From NCBI RefSeq assembly GCF_000764305.2, contig NW_025937404.1, positions 1 to 64,000 of the forward strand: a stretch of DNA of 64,000 nt, given 5' to 3'. The translations under genes were made by a program, and so were the position numbers. Positions 12,233 through 22,835 of the stretch are shown piece by piece (the first letter of the stretch is position 1; each line of letters opens with the position of its first letter). Origin of the DNA: Hyalella azteca (taxonomy: Eukaryota > Arthropoda > Malacostraca > Amphipoda > Hyalellidae). The notes under the pieces were generated by a model. That model did not search any database and was not told where the DNA came from. It saw only the letters and a program-made list of their open reading frames with translations.

Positions 12233-12499
12233 ACGTCAAGAAGAGGGTTGAGTTATACCAGACATTCAATGTTGCAACAACGTTTAAGCAACGATAATTC
12301 AACACAATAACGTTAGTTAAACGTTATTTCGACAAAAAAACGTTAAATTAACGTTTATCTATCAAAACTACGTTTAATTAGCGTTTATCTAACAAAACAA
12401 CGTTTAATTAACGTTTATCTAAGCTAAGGGAACAACGTTTTATATAACTTTGATTCAACGATAGATGTTTGGTTGAACTGCGATCCTGCGTTCAAGAAA

Positions 12500-12623
12500 A
12501 AACGCTGGTGCAAACACTGGTGCAAACGCTGGTGCAAACGCTGGTGCAAACACTGGTGCAAACGCTGGTGCAAACGCTGGTGCAAACACTGGTGCAAACA
12601 CTGGTGCAAACGCTGGTGCAAAC
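12500..12623. repeat. Minisatellite, 12-bp unit, cut by an assembly gap
   Basis: The unit is GCTGGTGCAAAC, alternating with ACTGGTGCAAAC. The array runs into the N gap, so its true length is unknown. Confidence 0.93.
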
Positions 12624-13283
12624 NNNNNNNNNNNNNNNNNNNNNNNNNNNNNNNNNNNNNNNNNNNNNNNNNNNNNNNNNNNNNNNNNNNNNNNNNNNNN
12701 NNNNNNNNNNNNNNNNNNNNNNNNNNNNNNNNNNNNNNNNNNNNNNNNNNNNNNNNNNNNNNNNNNNNNNNNNNNNNNNNNNNNNNNNNNNNNNNNNNNN
12801 NNNNNNNNNNNNNNNNNNNNNNNNNNNNNNNNNNNNNNNNNNNNNNNNNNNNNNNNNNNNNNNNNNNNNNNNNNNNNNNNNNNNNNNNNNNNNNNNNNNN
12901 NNNNNNNNNNNNNNNNNNNNNNNNNNNNNNNNNNNNNNNNNNNNNNNNNNNNNNNNNNNNNNNNNNNNNNNNNNNNNNNNNNNNNNNNNNNNNNNNNNNN
13001 NNNNNNNNNNNNNNNNNNNNNNNNNNNNNNNNNNNNNNNNNNNNNNNNNNNNNNNNNNNNNNNNNNNNNNNNNNNNNNNNNNNNNNNNNNNNNNNNNNNN
13101 NNNNNNNNNNNNNNNNNNNNNNNNNNNNNNNNNNNNNNNNNNNNNNNNNNNNNNNNNNNNNNNNNNNNNNNNNNNNNNNNNNNNNNNNNNNNNNNNNNNN
13201 NNNNNNNNNNNNNNNNNNNNNNNNNNNNNNNNNNNNNNNNNNNNNNNNNNNNNNNNNNNNNNNNNNNNNNNNNNNNNNNNNNN
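12624..13283. other. Assembly gap (660 N)
   Basis: A run of N lies between two different arrays. The frames that appear to cross it are artefacts. Confidence 1.
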
Positions 13284-13462
13284 GTGTGGCCGTAGATGAG
13301 GCAGCGTGGCCGTGGATGAAGCAGCGTGGCCGTGGATGAAGCAGCTTGGCCGTGGATGAAACAGCGTGGCCGTAGATGAGGCAGCGTGGCCGTAGATGAG
13401 GCAGCGTGGCCGTGGATGAAGCAGCGTGGCCGTGGATGAGGTAGCGTGGCCGTAGATGAGGC
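13284..13462. repeat. Minisatellite, 20-bp unit, about 9 copies
   Basis: The unit is GCAGCGTGGCCGTGGATGAA, with GTAGATGAG variants. It differs from the array on the other side of the gap. Confidence 0.93.
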
Positions 13463-13774
13463 GGGACGCAGTATAGACCCCTACATAGCCCTTGCCCACA
13501 ATTCAATATCTATTACTTTCCGCTCGTAATCACGCTAGAGGGCATATTAGCCTGTGTGATTAAGTGCCTAAAGCCATAAGTGTCATTTACTTTCCTGGAT
13601 ATGAATCAATCAGCCAGATAACATCAAGCCACCGAAGCAACAGTCGTGGGAAAATAGCCAAACTGTTGCGTGCTTGTGTTAAACACAGCCAGCCGTATTC
13701 GCGGCTTTTGAAAATAAACGCCCGACATAACAGCGCCTATACGTCACAGCCACTGCTTCATGGCGCTCTACTCC

Positions 13775-14020
13775 ACAGGCAAAAGCGCAAACCGCCGTCC
13801 CTATAACGCCATGCCCCGGCTCTCCCCCTTCGCAGCAAGTAGAAAGCTTTTCTCGTTGCCCGATCAGTAATGCGCCTGGCGCGATGGAGGGACCTAACCT
13901 AACCTAACCTGGCGCACAACTGATCAGCAATTGAAGAAAGCCTTATGGCTGCGAAGGGGGAGAGCCGGGGCATTGCGTTATAGGGACGGCGGTTTGCGCT
14001 TCTGCCCGTGGAGTGCGGCG
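13775..14020. repeat. Long imperfect hairpin (arms about 100 bp) with CCTAA repeats in the loop
   Basis: The left arm (13775-13876) contains AAACCGCCGTCCCTATAACG and CCCCGGCTCTCCCCCTTCGC. The right arm (13911-14020) is the near-exact reverse complement, including CTGATCAG near the loop. The short loop holds CCTAACCTAACCTAACCT at 13893-13910. It may be a foldback transposon. The telomere-like loop could also be chance. Confidence 0.85.
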
Positions 14021-15470
14021 GGATTACGCCAGTCCTGCAAATAGCTAAGCAGGTTTACGGTGATCCGGCGTGGTCTGCGGCCAGTAAGGCTTACGGCGTG
14101 TGTAAGAAGTGATAGTATGGAGTACAATTTTGTGGAGTAGGACCTGTTGACAATTGACTATTTGATTCAGCAGGCTGTGGAGTGAGGTAGGTGTTGCTTA
14201 AAGTTGGTGTGGGGAGATGACTCAGTCACCTACAGCTTCTTGGGTGTGAGCTGAGTTTAGTTATTGCATTATAGGGTAGGCGTTGGCGCCAGGGCTTGTT
14301 TACGAGCTAAATTTGTGGTGTAGGGCTGCGCTCCCTATTATAGTAGTTCAAGCTTGGATGTTTATAGTCTCAAATTTCTTATATCGGAACTGGCGTTTAG
14401 TTGTTTTATATTTTGAAGCAATGCTACAATGCAAGACATTGAAAGAGCAGATAATTAATAAAATATTCTTTGTACGAATGTTCTCATATACAATTTCACC
14501 GAAAAGGGTCGTAACGTCTGAGAAATAACGCGAGAAATTTGCAAAAACAGATACAAAATCTTCTAGAAAATGGCAATTATCTTGCCTATACCTGCACATC
14601 AAATTCATGTTACCAAATCGACACGAATACGCTGTGCCCAGGAATTGTACTCTCCGAGAAATGTGTGAGACTGTGTCTAAATAGTGATGTAATTTTGGTC
14701 CTCGGGGAGACATCCTGATCCAGCTGTATGGGTGTATCACTGATACGTGCAGAAAGTATCACTATTTGGACAGTATGTCACTATTTTGGAACTGATAAAG
14801 TTATCAAGCTGAATTGATTATGAATATATTATATAATATTCAGAAATTTCCACCCTGGCCGCTGGCACGCTTAGATAAGTATCATTTGGTTTAATACTTA
14901 AAATAAGTATTGAACATTTAGAGTTTGGTACAGTGATTTATTTGCAGTACTCCTGGCACAGTAGAACGACTCTTCCAAAAGCTAAGTTCTGATTTGGATA
15001 TCAAAACGGTCAATACAATAAAAGAATACAATAAAAGTATATATTAGATTGTTCGTGCCTTATATTTAAATGAGGCTTCAAACTATCTCGTTATGCAGCA
15101 GGTATTCGCAAAAATTATTTTTCTGTTCTTCTAATATGTGATGATGTCTTTCATCCGATATCGACCTAATGTCAAATACAATGCAATATCATTAGGTCCA
15201 AAATATTAATGGATTTCTTATCCATTTTTATCCTCCCTCGTGTGTTATTTTATCCATCACCTTCAAAGTTATTAAAGCGAATTTAAAACGTATTCATTGT
15301 TTTTTTTTCAATATGTAAAGTGACCTCAAAGTTTGGTTGAACCAGATGATACTAAATAGACATAGAATGATATTGTAAATACTTGTAAATACATCGGCTC
15401 TGTGTCATGTTATATGCTTGTGTTGCAAATTTTTTACGTAAGTTCGCATCACCTTTTTCATAAATTTTTG
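14021..15470. other. No gene seen; AT-rich DNA
   Basis: Frames at 14283-14740 on both strands lack motifs. Nothing else is recognisable. Confidence 0.3.
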
Positions 15471-15537
15471 TGCTACTTCGCAAAACTTGTTTATCAGCAA
15501 TTTCCGGTGCTAGTTCGCATCACTTGTTTATCAGCAA

Positions 15538-15960
15538 TGTGTACCACTATTGCTGTGCATTACCATTGCTGTGCATTACCATTGCTGTGGACTACTATTG
15601 CTGTGTACTATCATTGATGTGTACTACCATTGCTGTGGACTACTATTGCTGTGTACTATCATTGATGTGCACTACCATTGCTGTGCGTCCACATTGCCGT
15701 GCATTCAACATTTCCTTAGCTGTGCACCGTCATTTCTGTGTGTCAATCATCCCATGTTCAGTTCCGTATATAGTTCTGGAGTTCTGGCTTTGCATTAGTT
15801 ACTAAGATCTTTTCAACCTTTCATTTATTAGTGTTCAATTAACGTGTTGTTCAATAAATATTTGTTTATTATGCTTTCATTTCTCCCTTGTTGAGGATCG
15901 GTGGCAGTTTAGGGTTAATTGTCGAATCAATTTAGAGTCGTCATTTACTTGAATTTTACA
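15538..15960 (+). mobile_element. Partial LTR, 3' part only, of the gypsy-like family
   Basis: The segment from about 15776 to 15960 matches 16677-16863 closely, including GTTCAATAAATATTTGTTTATT and the terminus GAATTTTACA. Its left part is a TACCATTGCTGTG minisatellite that is also present inside the full LTR. The first 324 bp of the full LTR are absent. Confidence 0.75.
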
Positions 15961-15965
15961 CTTGT

Positions 15966-16113
15966 TTGGCAGCAATTTTCGGTGCAAGTTCGCATCACTT
16001 GTTTATCAGCAATTTTCGGTACAAGTTCGCATCACTTGTTTATCAGAAATTTTCGGTGCAAGTTCGCATCACTTGTTTATCAGCAATTTTCGGTGCTAAC
16101 TCGCATCACCTGT
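15966..16113. repeat. Tandem repeat, about 37-bp unit, also at 15480-15537 and 19716-19830
   Basis: The unit is close to CAGCAATTTTCGGTGCAAGT then TCGCATCACTTGTTTAT. Because it lies just before the full LTR and also after the pol remnant, it probably belongs to the element's internal 3' end, upstream of a 3' LTR. Confidence 0.8.
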
Positions 16114-16863
16114 TGTAAAGGAAATTCACCCTTTAGGATTTAAGTTAATTTAATTTATTTTTGTGTCGTATGTTTTACGGCTGCTTGTAGGGTTGGCAAC
16201 CATGCTATTCGATGACGTGGCGTTACCGGCTCGAACCTTGAAGCGCGTGTTAGTTCTCATTCGATTGTTCTCACTTGGTCAGAGCGTACCTACCGTCACT
16301 ATTTTCGAGTGCACCTGTAGCATCCCCATTAAGACCGACTCTTTGCTCGGCCAGCAAATGCGGCTCCTGTTTAGGCCGGCCTCTACCGTAAATCCCAACT
16401 ACAGTTCCAGCATTAGTCGGGTTTCAACCCGAATTCCGTGGCCATTGCTGTGTACCAACCTTGCTGTGTACTACCATTGCTGTGCATTGCCATTTATGTA
16501 TACGTATACCACCATTGCTGTGCATTACCATTGATGTGGACTACTATTGCTGTGTACTACCATTGCTGCGTACTACCGTTACAGTGTACTGCCATTACTA
16601 TGTGTTCACATTGCCGTGCACTTCCTTAGCTGTGCACCGTCATTTCTGTGTGTCAATCCCATGTTCAGTTCCGTAGTTCTGGAGTTCTGGCTTTGCATTA
16701 GTTACTAGGATCTTTTCAACCTTTAAATTATTAGTGTTCAATTAGCGTGTTGTTCAATAAATATTTGTTTATTATGCTTTCATTTCTCCCTTGTTGAGAA
16801 TCGGTGGCAGTTTTGGGTTAATTGTCGAATTAATTTGGAGTCGTCCTTTGCTTGAACTTTACA
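16114..16863 (+). mobile_element. Complete LTR (750 bp) of a Ty3/gypsy-like retrotransposon
   Basis: The segment starts TGTAAAG and ends CTTTACA, a perfect 7-bp inverted terminus with the canonical TG...CA ends. It contains an AATAAA-like site (TTCAATAAATA) about 100 bp before its end and is followed two bases later by a TGG-initiated primer-binding site. It therefore serves as the 5' LTR of the gag and pol remains to its right. Confidence 0.85.
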
Positions 16864-16865
16864 AC

Positions 16866-16883
16866 TGGCGACCTTGCCAGGAC
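16866..16883 (+). other. Primer-binding site of the gypsy-like element
   Basis: TGGCGACCTTGCCAGGAC begins two bases after the LTR. The leading TGG is complementary to a tRNA CCA end. The tRNA species cannot be named from sequence alone. Confidence 0.7.
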
Positions 16884-17447
16884 GACCCTTCGTTCGACTA
16901 GCTGCCTGCCGTCCTTAACATTGGAGTTTGAAGTTGTTGTTATTTTTGCTAATATATCCAGTGAATGTAGGATTTCATTAGAGAAGTGCGAGTCCAAATC
17001 TTGTTCAGGAGTATCTGCCGTAGGGCCAGGGGATATTTCGAGAGAACAGGACGTAGATTGATTTTTGATCACCTGACATTGTATCATAATTGCTGCTACA
17101 GACCACGTAGTCAGCCTGATTAGCGGTCAGAATTGTTTCATTACGTCCTCGCGTTCACGCAGAACAACGCAGAGGTAGTCAGGGAAATTGTTCAGTTTCT
17201 CTGGATGGCATTTGCAACTCCTTCTGTGGTCGGTGAAATTTGAGATTTTTTTTGATAGGCTTTCACCGATACAGGGTTTGTTTTGAAATGTTAACAAATT
17301 GAAATTTTCCTTTTCAATACCGTAAATAGATACATATTTCTCTGTTGATTAGAGCTTATTATTATTTGTGTACCATTAATATTGTGTATTATCTCAATCT
17401 TATTGTGTTGATCTTCGATTATTTGTGCATTTCGGTCGCTAGTAATT

Positions 17448-18478
17448 ATGGCGTCTATGCCAACTGTCGCCGAACTGCGCGCTGAAGCCGTGCAGTTGGG
17501 TTTGTTTAGAGGGCGAGGCCTGTGGCGGATGGTATAGTTAGGGGCTTAGGGCTTGCTATATAATGGAATTAACCCAGGTTCCAAGTCGGCGATGGTTTAG
17601 AATGGTTTATTTACACATGACGGACAACGAAGTATTAACAGGCATATATATGAGTATACAAGGTTTGAATAGGTTTGACATGTGATATGGACGCTTGCTG
17701 GTGAATGAATGACATACATGTGAAGAATGGACTAACATTACTTACTAACTACAAGTTACGGGACGATCCCGTATGTTACGATCGGGCTTACATTGGTTTC
17801 CCCGACAAGGCCCTAACAGAATTCATTTATAAGCAGCAATTAATGTTTCAATCACGACGAGCTTGCCGCTGAGAGGGCTGCTGAGAGAGAGGCTGCGAAA
17901 GAGGCTGCTGAGCGTGAAAAAGAACGTGAGCAGTTAGCAGCAGAGCTAGAACGTGAGCATCACGATCACGAGATAAGGATGTTGGAGTTGAGGAGGACTC
18001 GCGATTCCGAAGTTCAATTATCCGATGCCGCTGCTAGACCTAAACTATGTATGTATCGCGACGGTGAAGACATAACGTCTTAAATAATTCGTTTCGAGCG
18101 CATTGCTGAGCTCCTGCAGCTGAATCGTTGTATATAGTTATGCTGTGCGGTTGGGAACATTGTTAACTGGCAAAGCGGTTCAGATTTATGCTGCCTTGTC
18201 CCCAGACGTTACCGGCGATTATGACTCCCTGAAGAAAGCCTTACTCAGTGGTTTCAATAAAACCCATGACTTACCTTGAGGAGTTTTCGTGCTAACTCGG
18301 CCGTAAGTTTGATTACGGGCTGGAATCGCGTGATGTGCCTAGAGATTACGAGAGTTTGCGCGAGTTTTTCATTATCGATCAGTTTTTCAGTTCACTTTCT
18401 CCACCTTTGCGATTGTTCATTAAGGAAAAAGACTAAATAACTCAATGAAATTGTGACCCTAGCCGATAACTGATCCGC
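17448..18478 (+). pseudogene. Degenerate gag of the gypsy-like element, interrupted by a solo LTR
   Basis: From the ATG at 17448 the frame reads MPTVAELRAEAVQLGLF and is broken at 17521 by an inserted LTR. Removing the insertion by eye continues the gag pattern (TEFIYKQQLMFQ), followed by an Ala/Glu-rich helical stretch (EREAAEREKE), then RPKLCMYRDGEDI, ALSPDVTGDYDSLKKAL, LSGFNKT and a degenerate FRANS-like region. Several frameshifts and stops show that it is dead. The family is a retrotransposon gag that would form the particle shell. Confidence 0.75.
17521..17807 (+). mobile_element. Solo LTR (287 bp) inserted in gag, with 5-bp target duplication
   Basis: The insert starts TGTGGCGG and ends CCCCGACA (TG...CA). 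It is flanked by AGGCC at 17516-17520 and again at 17808-17812. The gag reading frame is continuous when the insert plus one AGGCC is removed. It is a different family from the 750-bp LTR. A solo LTR is normally the product of recombination between the two LTRs of a complete insertion. Confidence 0.85.
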
Positions 18479-18511
18479 AGCCCACAAAGCTTACCCTATA
18501 AGGATAGACAT

Positions 18512-19327
18512 ATGCCTAGTACCAGCCTGACGTCAAGGGAAACTCTGTCTCATGCGATTGCCTTTCAAAAACCTGAGACAGAGTTTCAAATCAAAAATTG
18601 CCTTTCAAAAAAAAAAGAGATGTCGATGGGCTGTTTTTCTTGTGGTTATCCGGGTCGTGTAAAGCGAAACTGTCCCAAAAATCCGTTACTTTTCGCCAAG
18701 CCCAGCCAGACGTCACACTCTGTTCAATTTTGTATGACCAATCCGAGCCCAAGCAAATATCAGTGCTGTGGGACTAACAATGGATTGCCAGTGTCGATCA
18801 TTTGGCGTGATACTGCTTGCTCTGCCATTATTGTGCCTGATACCCTCCTCCCAGAGATACACGTTTCAAAATGTGCCACTGTTGAATTACTTGATTATTT
18901 AGGACGATCTAACTTGTTTCCTGTAGTTAGATGTTACATTAGATGCAAATACTTTTATAGTTGGACCGATGATATCCTTGCTCCAATCAAATTATGTTCT
19001 GTGTTGATAGGTAATGTCCCGGGAGTCATGGATGACAATTTTCCAGATGAACCCTTGACCGAGCCACTCCACGAGCATTGCACGCCCATGAAAGATTTGT
19101 CTTCTGTGCAGGCTGTGGTAACGCGATCCGCCGCTATCACCAAACCCTTGCACCCACTTATTGTACCCAAACCTAAACCCCTTAATATAGATCACTACCA
19201 GTTCCGTAAATTACAACAATCTTGTCCTAGCTTAGATAAGATTAGATCGTTAGCCGAATCTGGTATCAGAGTAACTTTGAAAGATGGGTCCGTATTTGGG
19301 TTCATTATCGATAAGGGCTTGATTTAG
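18512..19327 (+). pseudogene. Gypsy-like zinc knuckle, aspartic protease and start of integrase region
   Basis: The 271-codon frame carries a zinc-knuckle-like CFSCGYPGRVKRNC in which the expected His is Arg. A protease-like block follows with WRDTACSAIIV (Asp kept, DTG changed to DTA) and VLIGNVPG. Next come a Pro-rich linker and FRKLQQSCPSLDKIR, a motif that normally lies just ahead of the integrase zinc region. The frame stops at 19327, and the integrase homology resumes downstream. No reverse transcriptase or RNase H lies between protease and integrase, so either they are deleted or the element has the integrase-first order known from Gmr1-like gypsy elements. Confidence 0.75.
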
Positions 19328-19671
19328 CGTATATGTTTCAATTCAAAAACTAAGAATAGAATTGACAAATGTGCACTTGTTGTGCCGCTAGAATGCAGGA
19401 GAGCACTTTTGACTAATGCCCACGAGTCTCCTCTTGCTGGTCACTTTGGTCACAGTAAAACTAACTTGCGTCGTAGAGAACATTTTTTTTGTCATCAATC
19501 ACGACGGATATCAAGGCTTTCCGTGATAGTTGTGATGTCTGTCAACGCTTCTCCCCAAAAAGTAGAGTAAGGAAAGATAACATGGAGCCAATGTCAATTG
19601 TAACTGAGCCATTAAGTAACGTTGACATAGATAGGTTTAAATACCATCTGGTGGCCAGGAATTCACCTTGA
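19328..19671 (+). pseudogene. Integrase HHCC zinc-binding region of the gypsy-like element, frameshifted
   Basis: After the stop the frame reads LVVPLECRRALLTNAHESPL, with AGHFGHSKT following (the HH pair). After a frame change it gives DIKAFRDSCDVCQRFSPKSR (the CC pair). This is the H2C2 module of retroviral-type integrases. The DDE catalytic core is absent, and the match ends near VDIDRF before unrelated sequence. Confidence 0.75.
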
Positions 19672-19715
19672 AGAGAAGGTGAATCCCCTTACAATCAAAG
19701 GATTGTAGTTCGTTG

Positions 19716-19830
19716 TTTTTCAGTAATTTTTGTGCTAGTTCGCATCCCTTGCTTTTTATCAATTTCCGGTGCAAGTTCGCATAACTTATTAAAAAAAAAT
19801 TTCGGTGCAAGTTCCTTGCATCTGTTCTGT
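19716..19830. repeat. Diverged copies of the 37-bp repeat of the gypsy-like element
   Basis: Three copies of the TTTCCGGTGCAAGTTCGCAT type lie after the integrase remnant. Just before them (19671-19700) is a small inverted repeat GGAATTCACCTT...AAGGTGAATCC, which resembles the LTR start read backwards. Confidence 0.65.
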
Positions 19831-21220
19831 CTAGGACAGTTGGTGACGTTGATGATGGCAAGATACCCAACCAGAAGCCGACCCTTTGACCAATGGCAAA
19901 CCAATGTTAATGCCTCCTAGACTACTCATCGTAGAATCATTCATCAAAAGCGAAAATAACACTATTTAGTAGACTTTTTGTGGTGAATGCCTCGTGAAAA
20001 TCGCCTTCATCACTTAGCTATACCAAAGTGCAATTGAATTATTTGTTCAAGGTAACTAATGCGCTTGCCTTCATTACCCCCTAGCAGCATTTCTTCATAT
20101 GAACACCATGCAACTCATGCTAATGAGGCGTCTCAGTATACTCAAACTTTAAGATTAGAGAATCGACATGGCGGAATTTAATTGAGGCGGAATTTTAGAC
20201 GCCGATTTAGCTTCATCAAGATGACGTGAGCGAGACCGCTCCGTAACGATCAACCTGGGTAGCTTGAGATTGATTTATTTTTAGGATTGGTTTTTTATGA
20301 TGGTCAGCGTTGAGAGCCGCCTTGATACCATAATAGTGTCGTAGTTTCATTCCATATTGAACCACCGTCTTTACTTGAATATTGTCCACAGAGTTCACAT
20401 GCAGTCTCGTCATTTCCCTCGTCCGTACTTTCGGAGCCTTAGGTCAAACTCTGAACCTACAAGATAGACGTTGTTTGACCATAACGCGACTAGAGTAACT
20501 CTTGCATTTACTGTGCGAAATAACGGTGAAAATACGGTGTGACCGGCCGCTCTCTGACTACACAGCTACACGGTTTTATTTCACGGGCCGGACGGCCGCT
20601 GAAATGCCGGTCCGACCGCTTTACTGCGTTTTTTAGCGTTGACTTATTTCCCACACATCGTGTGGGAAACAAGTTTTTGCGTGTGTTCTTTTCTTGCACA
20701 GAAAATAATAGATACTGGCACAAAGTCACGCCAATTAATTCACTTTTTATTTTTTTTGCAGAGCCATCAGCCCTCTCGAAGAATGTATGTGTGAAAAACC
20801 TCATCCATCACCAGCAAGAGGATGCCTCAGGACCGCCATATAAGTTAGGTGAGATAATATAAATCAGCAGAATTTATAGCATAGTTCACCATAAGATATT
20901 ACGAATAATCGGTTATTTTTGATAGACCATATAACCCGGCCTACGAACAAGTAACAGATGTTGCTAAAATTTGTCTTATGAAAAATAATTCTTGAAACGG
21001 TTCTAAATATAACCAAAACTATGCCAGACTGCATAGAAAGATAATGTTAATTAAATGTAAATTGAGATTTCCCAATTGCCGAATTATCCAATTTCTAACG
21101 ATTCGAATATCTGAGCATTTCATAGGGAATAAAATGATCGCAGCTCTACTCTATGACCTATTGGCCGTGCAATGTTTGAGCTTCTACTCGCGCTTTGGAC
21201 TCTCAACAATAACTTATTAT
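19831..21220. other. No gene recognised; one perfect 10-bp hairpin
   Basis: A perfect stem TTTCCCACAC / GTGTGGGAAA with a 3-base loop lies at 20647-20669. A second GC-rich patch of inverted words (CGGCCGGACGGCCG-like) is at 20580-20615. The overlapping open frames on both strands (20508-20862) show no known motif. Confidence 0.35.
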
Positions 21221-21221
21221 T

Positions 21222-21535
21222 AAGACTCTCAATATTGAAACTTTAAAAGTTATGACTTTCAATATTAAAAATCTCAAAGCTAAGACTTCATATCAATATT
21301 AAGACTCTCAATAATAAGACGCTCAATGTTAAGATTCTCAATATTAAGACTCTCAATATTAAGGCTCCCAATACTGTGACCTTCAACAATAAAACTCAAT
21401 GTTAAGACCCTCAATTTTAAGATACTAATTATTAAGACTCTCAATACTAGGACTCTCAGTATTAAAACTCTCAATGTTTAAACTCACAATATTAAGACTT
21501 TCTATATCAAGACACTCAATATTAGGATTGCTCCA
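21222..21535. repeat. Diverged tandem repeat, 15-bp unit (TAAGACTCTCAATAT)
   Basis: About 20 degenerate copies are present, with substitutions and partial units. Confidence 0.85.
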
Positions 21536-21724
21536 GTTTTAAAGAAGTATGAGAGCCTCGCGGATGACATTTATAGGTCAAACCGCCGCACAAGCGTCTT
21601 ATGAACATCTAGTGTCAACCTGAGAAGACATAACAGCACTCAAGTGTTACTCCTACCTCCAACTGATAAAATATCTAATATCCGGCTTTTATTGGTAGAT
21701 ATGTTTGTTGCACGAGTCAGATTA

Positions 21725-22015
21725 GAACGCAATCAACATTAGTCGATTTTCCCAGTCGGTAATATTCGATGCATCAAAACAAGTACATTTTTCCAGTCAA
21801 AAATTGTCGATGCATTAAAACTATTAATTTTTTTTCATTCGGCGCTATTCGATGCATCGAAACTGTTTGATTTTTAGTTGTTAGTATTCAATGCATCAAA
21901 TCTAGTAGATTTTTTCATCCGGAAATAATCGATACATCAAACATAGTCGGTTTTTGTAGACGGAATTCGATGCATCAAAATTAATCGATTTCCAGTCCGT
22001 AATACTCTATGCTAC
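21725..22015. repeat. Diverged tandem repeat, unit about 43 bp, about 7 copies
   Basis: Copies share TATTCGATGCATCAAAACTAG and a TTTTTCCAGTCGGT-like word. Divergence between copies is high, so this array is older than most in the window. Confidence 0.8.
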
Positions 22016-22805
22016 AGAAATTTTCTAGACTTACCGAACAAGGTTTCCGACTCACAGCCAACCTATTTTATCAGAAAAACCGGTGTCGTATTTTTCCCCT
22101 ACGATGCAAAAGCTACTTGAGCATTTCCAATTGATTTCATAATATTTTGTAACTTATTCTGCATTCTGAAGACTTTTCGGTATTCTTTAAACGAATGAAT
22201 ATACCATGTAATAAAAAGTAATGAAAACGCCTAATAGTCCATCATCTCTTAATCGAAACTTGACCTTTTATTTATTTTTAAATTCTTTGTGAACTTGCGA
22301 TTTGGGTGAAACAATGATATACATATTTTTACAAAATATCAATTTGTACTACAGGTGCAATATCAGCGAGTTTTGCATTATAATATCTAATTACATGACG
22401 GTTGGTTGTGATTTTCTTACATGCACACAGATTTATTTTCTTACATGCAGGGCTACATTAATCCTGTTGTAATTGCCCATCATTATAATGGCGACTAGGG
22501 AGGACACTCGTTTTTTCAGGGCACTCAGATCACTGATAGTCGTACGACCATCCATGGCTCACTGACCCGCCAGAACCATTTTGTATGTTTGGTCAATCCA
22601 GGTACTCACAAAACGCTGGGCAAGCCAGGCACTCATTTATCAACTAGAATTGTAAAAGAGGCTAAGTTGGCCATGAGCTTACATTTATCCTCGTCAGCGC
22701 CGTTCAACAAATTAACGCCAATAAACAAGAGGTTGAACAACTAATGAGAATTTAGCTGTATCGAAACACATTTTTGATGAGCGATTATTTGTGCAGATAA
22801 AGGAG
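22016..22805. other. No gene seen; upstream region of the giant gene
   Basis: AT-rich DNA with a duplicated TTTATTTTCTTACATGCA-like word at about 22412-22450. No coding signal is recognised. Confidence 0.35.
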
Positions 22806-22813
22806 TATAAAAA
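22806..22813 (+). promoter_or_regulatory. TATA box of the giant SecA-like gene
   Basis: TATAAAAA lies about 160 bp upstream of a good splice donor (22969). Transcription would begin roughly 25-35 bp downstream, near 22835-22845. This is inferred from position and not demonstrated. Confidence 0.5.
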
Positions 22814-22835
22814 CAACAGCACAATTTGAGACGTC

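Larger units (their letters stand above)
10130..12480 (+). repeat. Tandem segmental duplication, about 1.2 kb per copy (10130-11070 and 11290-12480)
   Basis: Both copies start with a CTG tract and then GGCATGTCCGGTTGAGG. They share CCAGGAGTGCAGCGTAT, then ATTAAATCTTATAATCATTTG, TTTCATTCATTGAAG, ATCGAACGAAAT, AAGAGGGTTGAGTT and a family of AACGTTTAATTAACG repeats. They end with TATAACTTTG...AGATGTTTGG. The second copy has gained a 19-bp array at the CCTGCGTG position. No coding capacity is seen. A single ambiguous base (N) lies at 11232. Confidence 0.85.

Noticed and set aside
12424..13506. Frames of 276-360 codons across the first gap, and similar ones across 47266-48096
   Set aside because: Most of their length is N. 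They are artefacts of translating unknown bases.
13893..13910. CCTAA run as a telomere or chromosome end
   Set aside because: Fewer than four units, inside a hairpin, with unrelated sequence on both sides.
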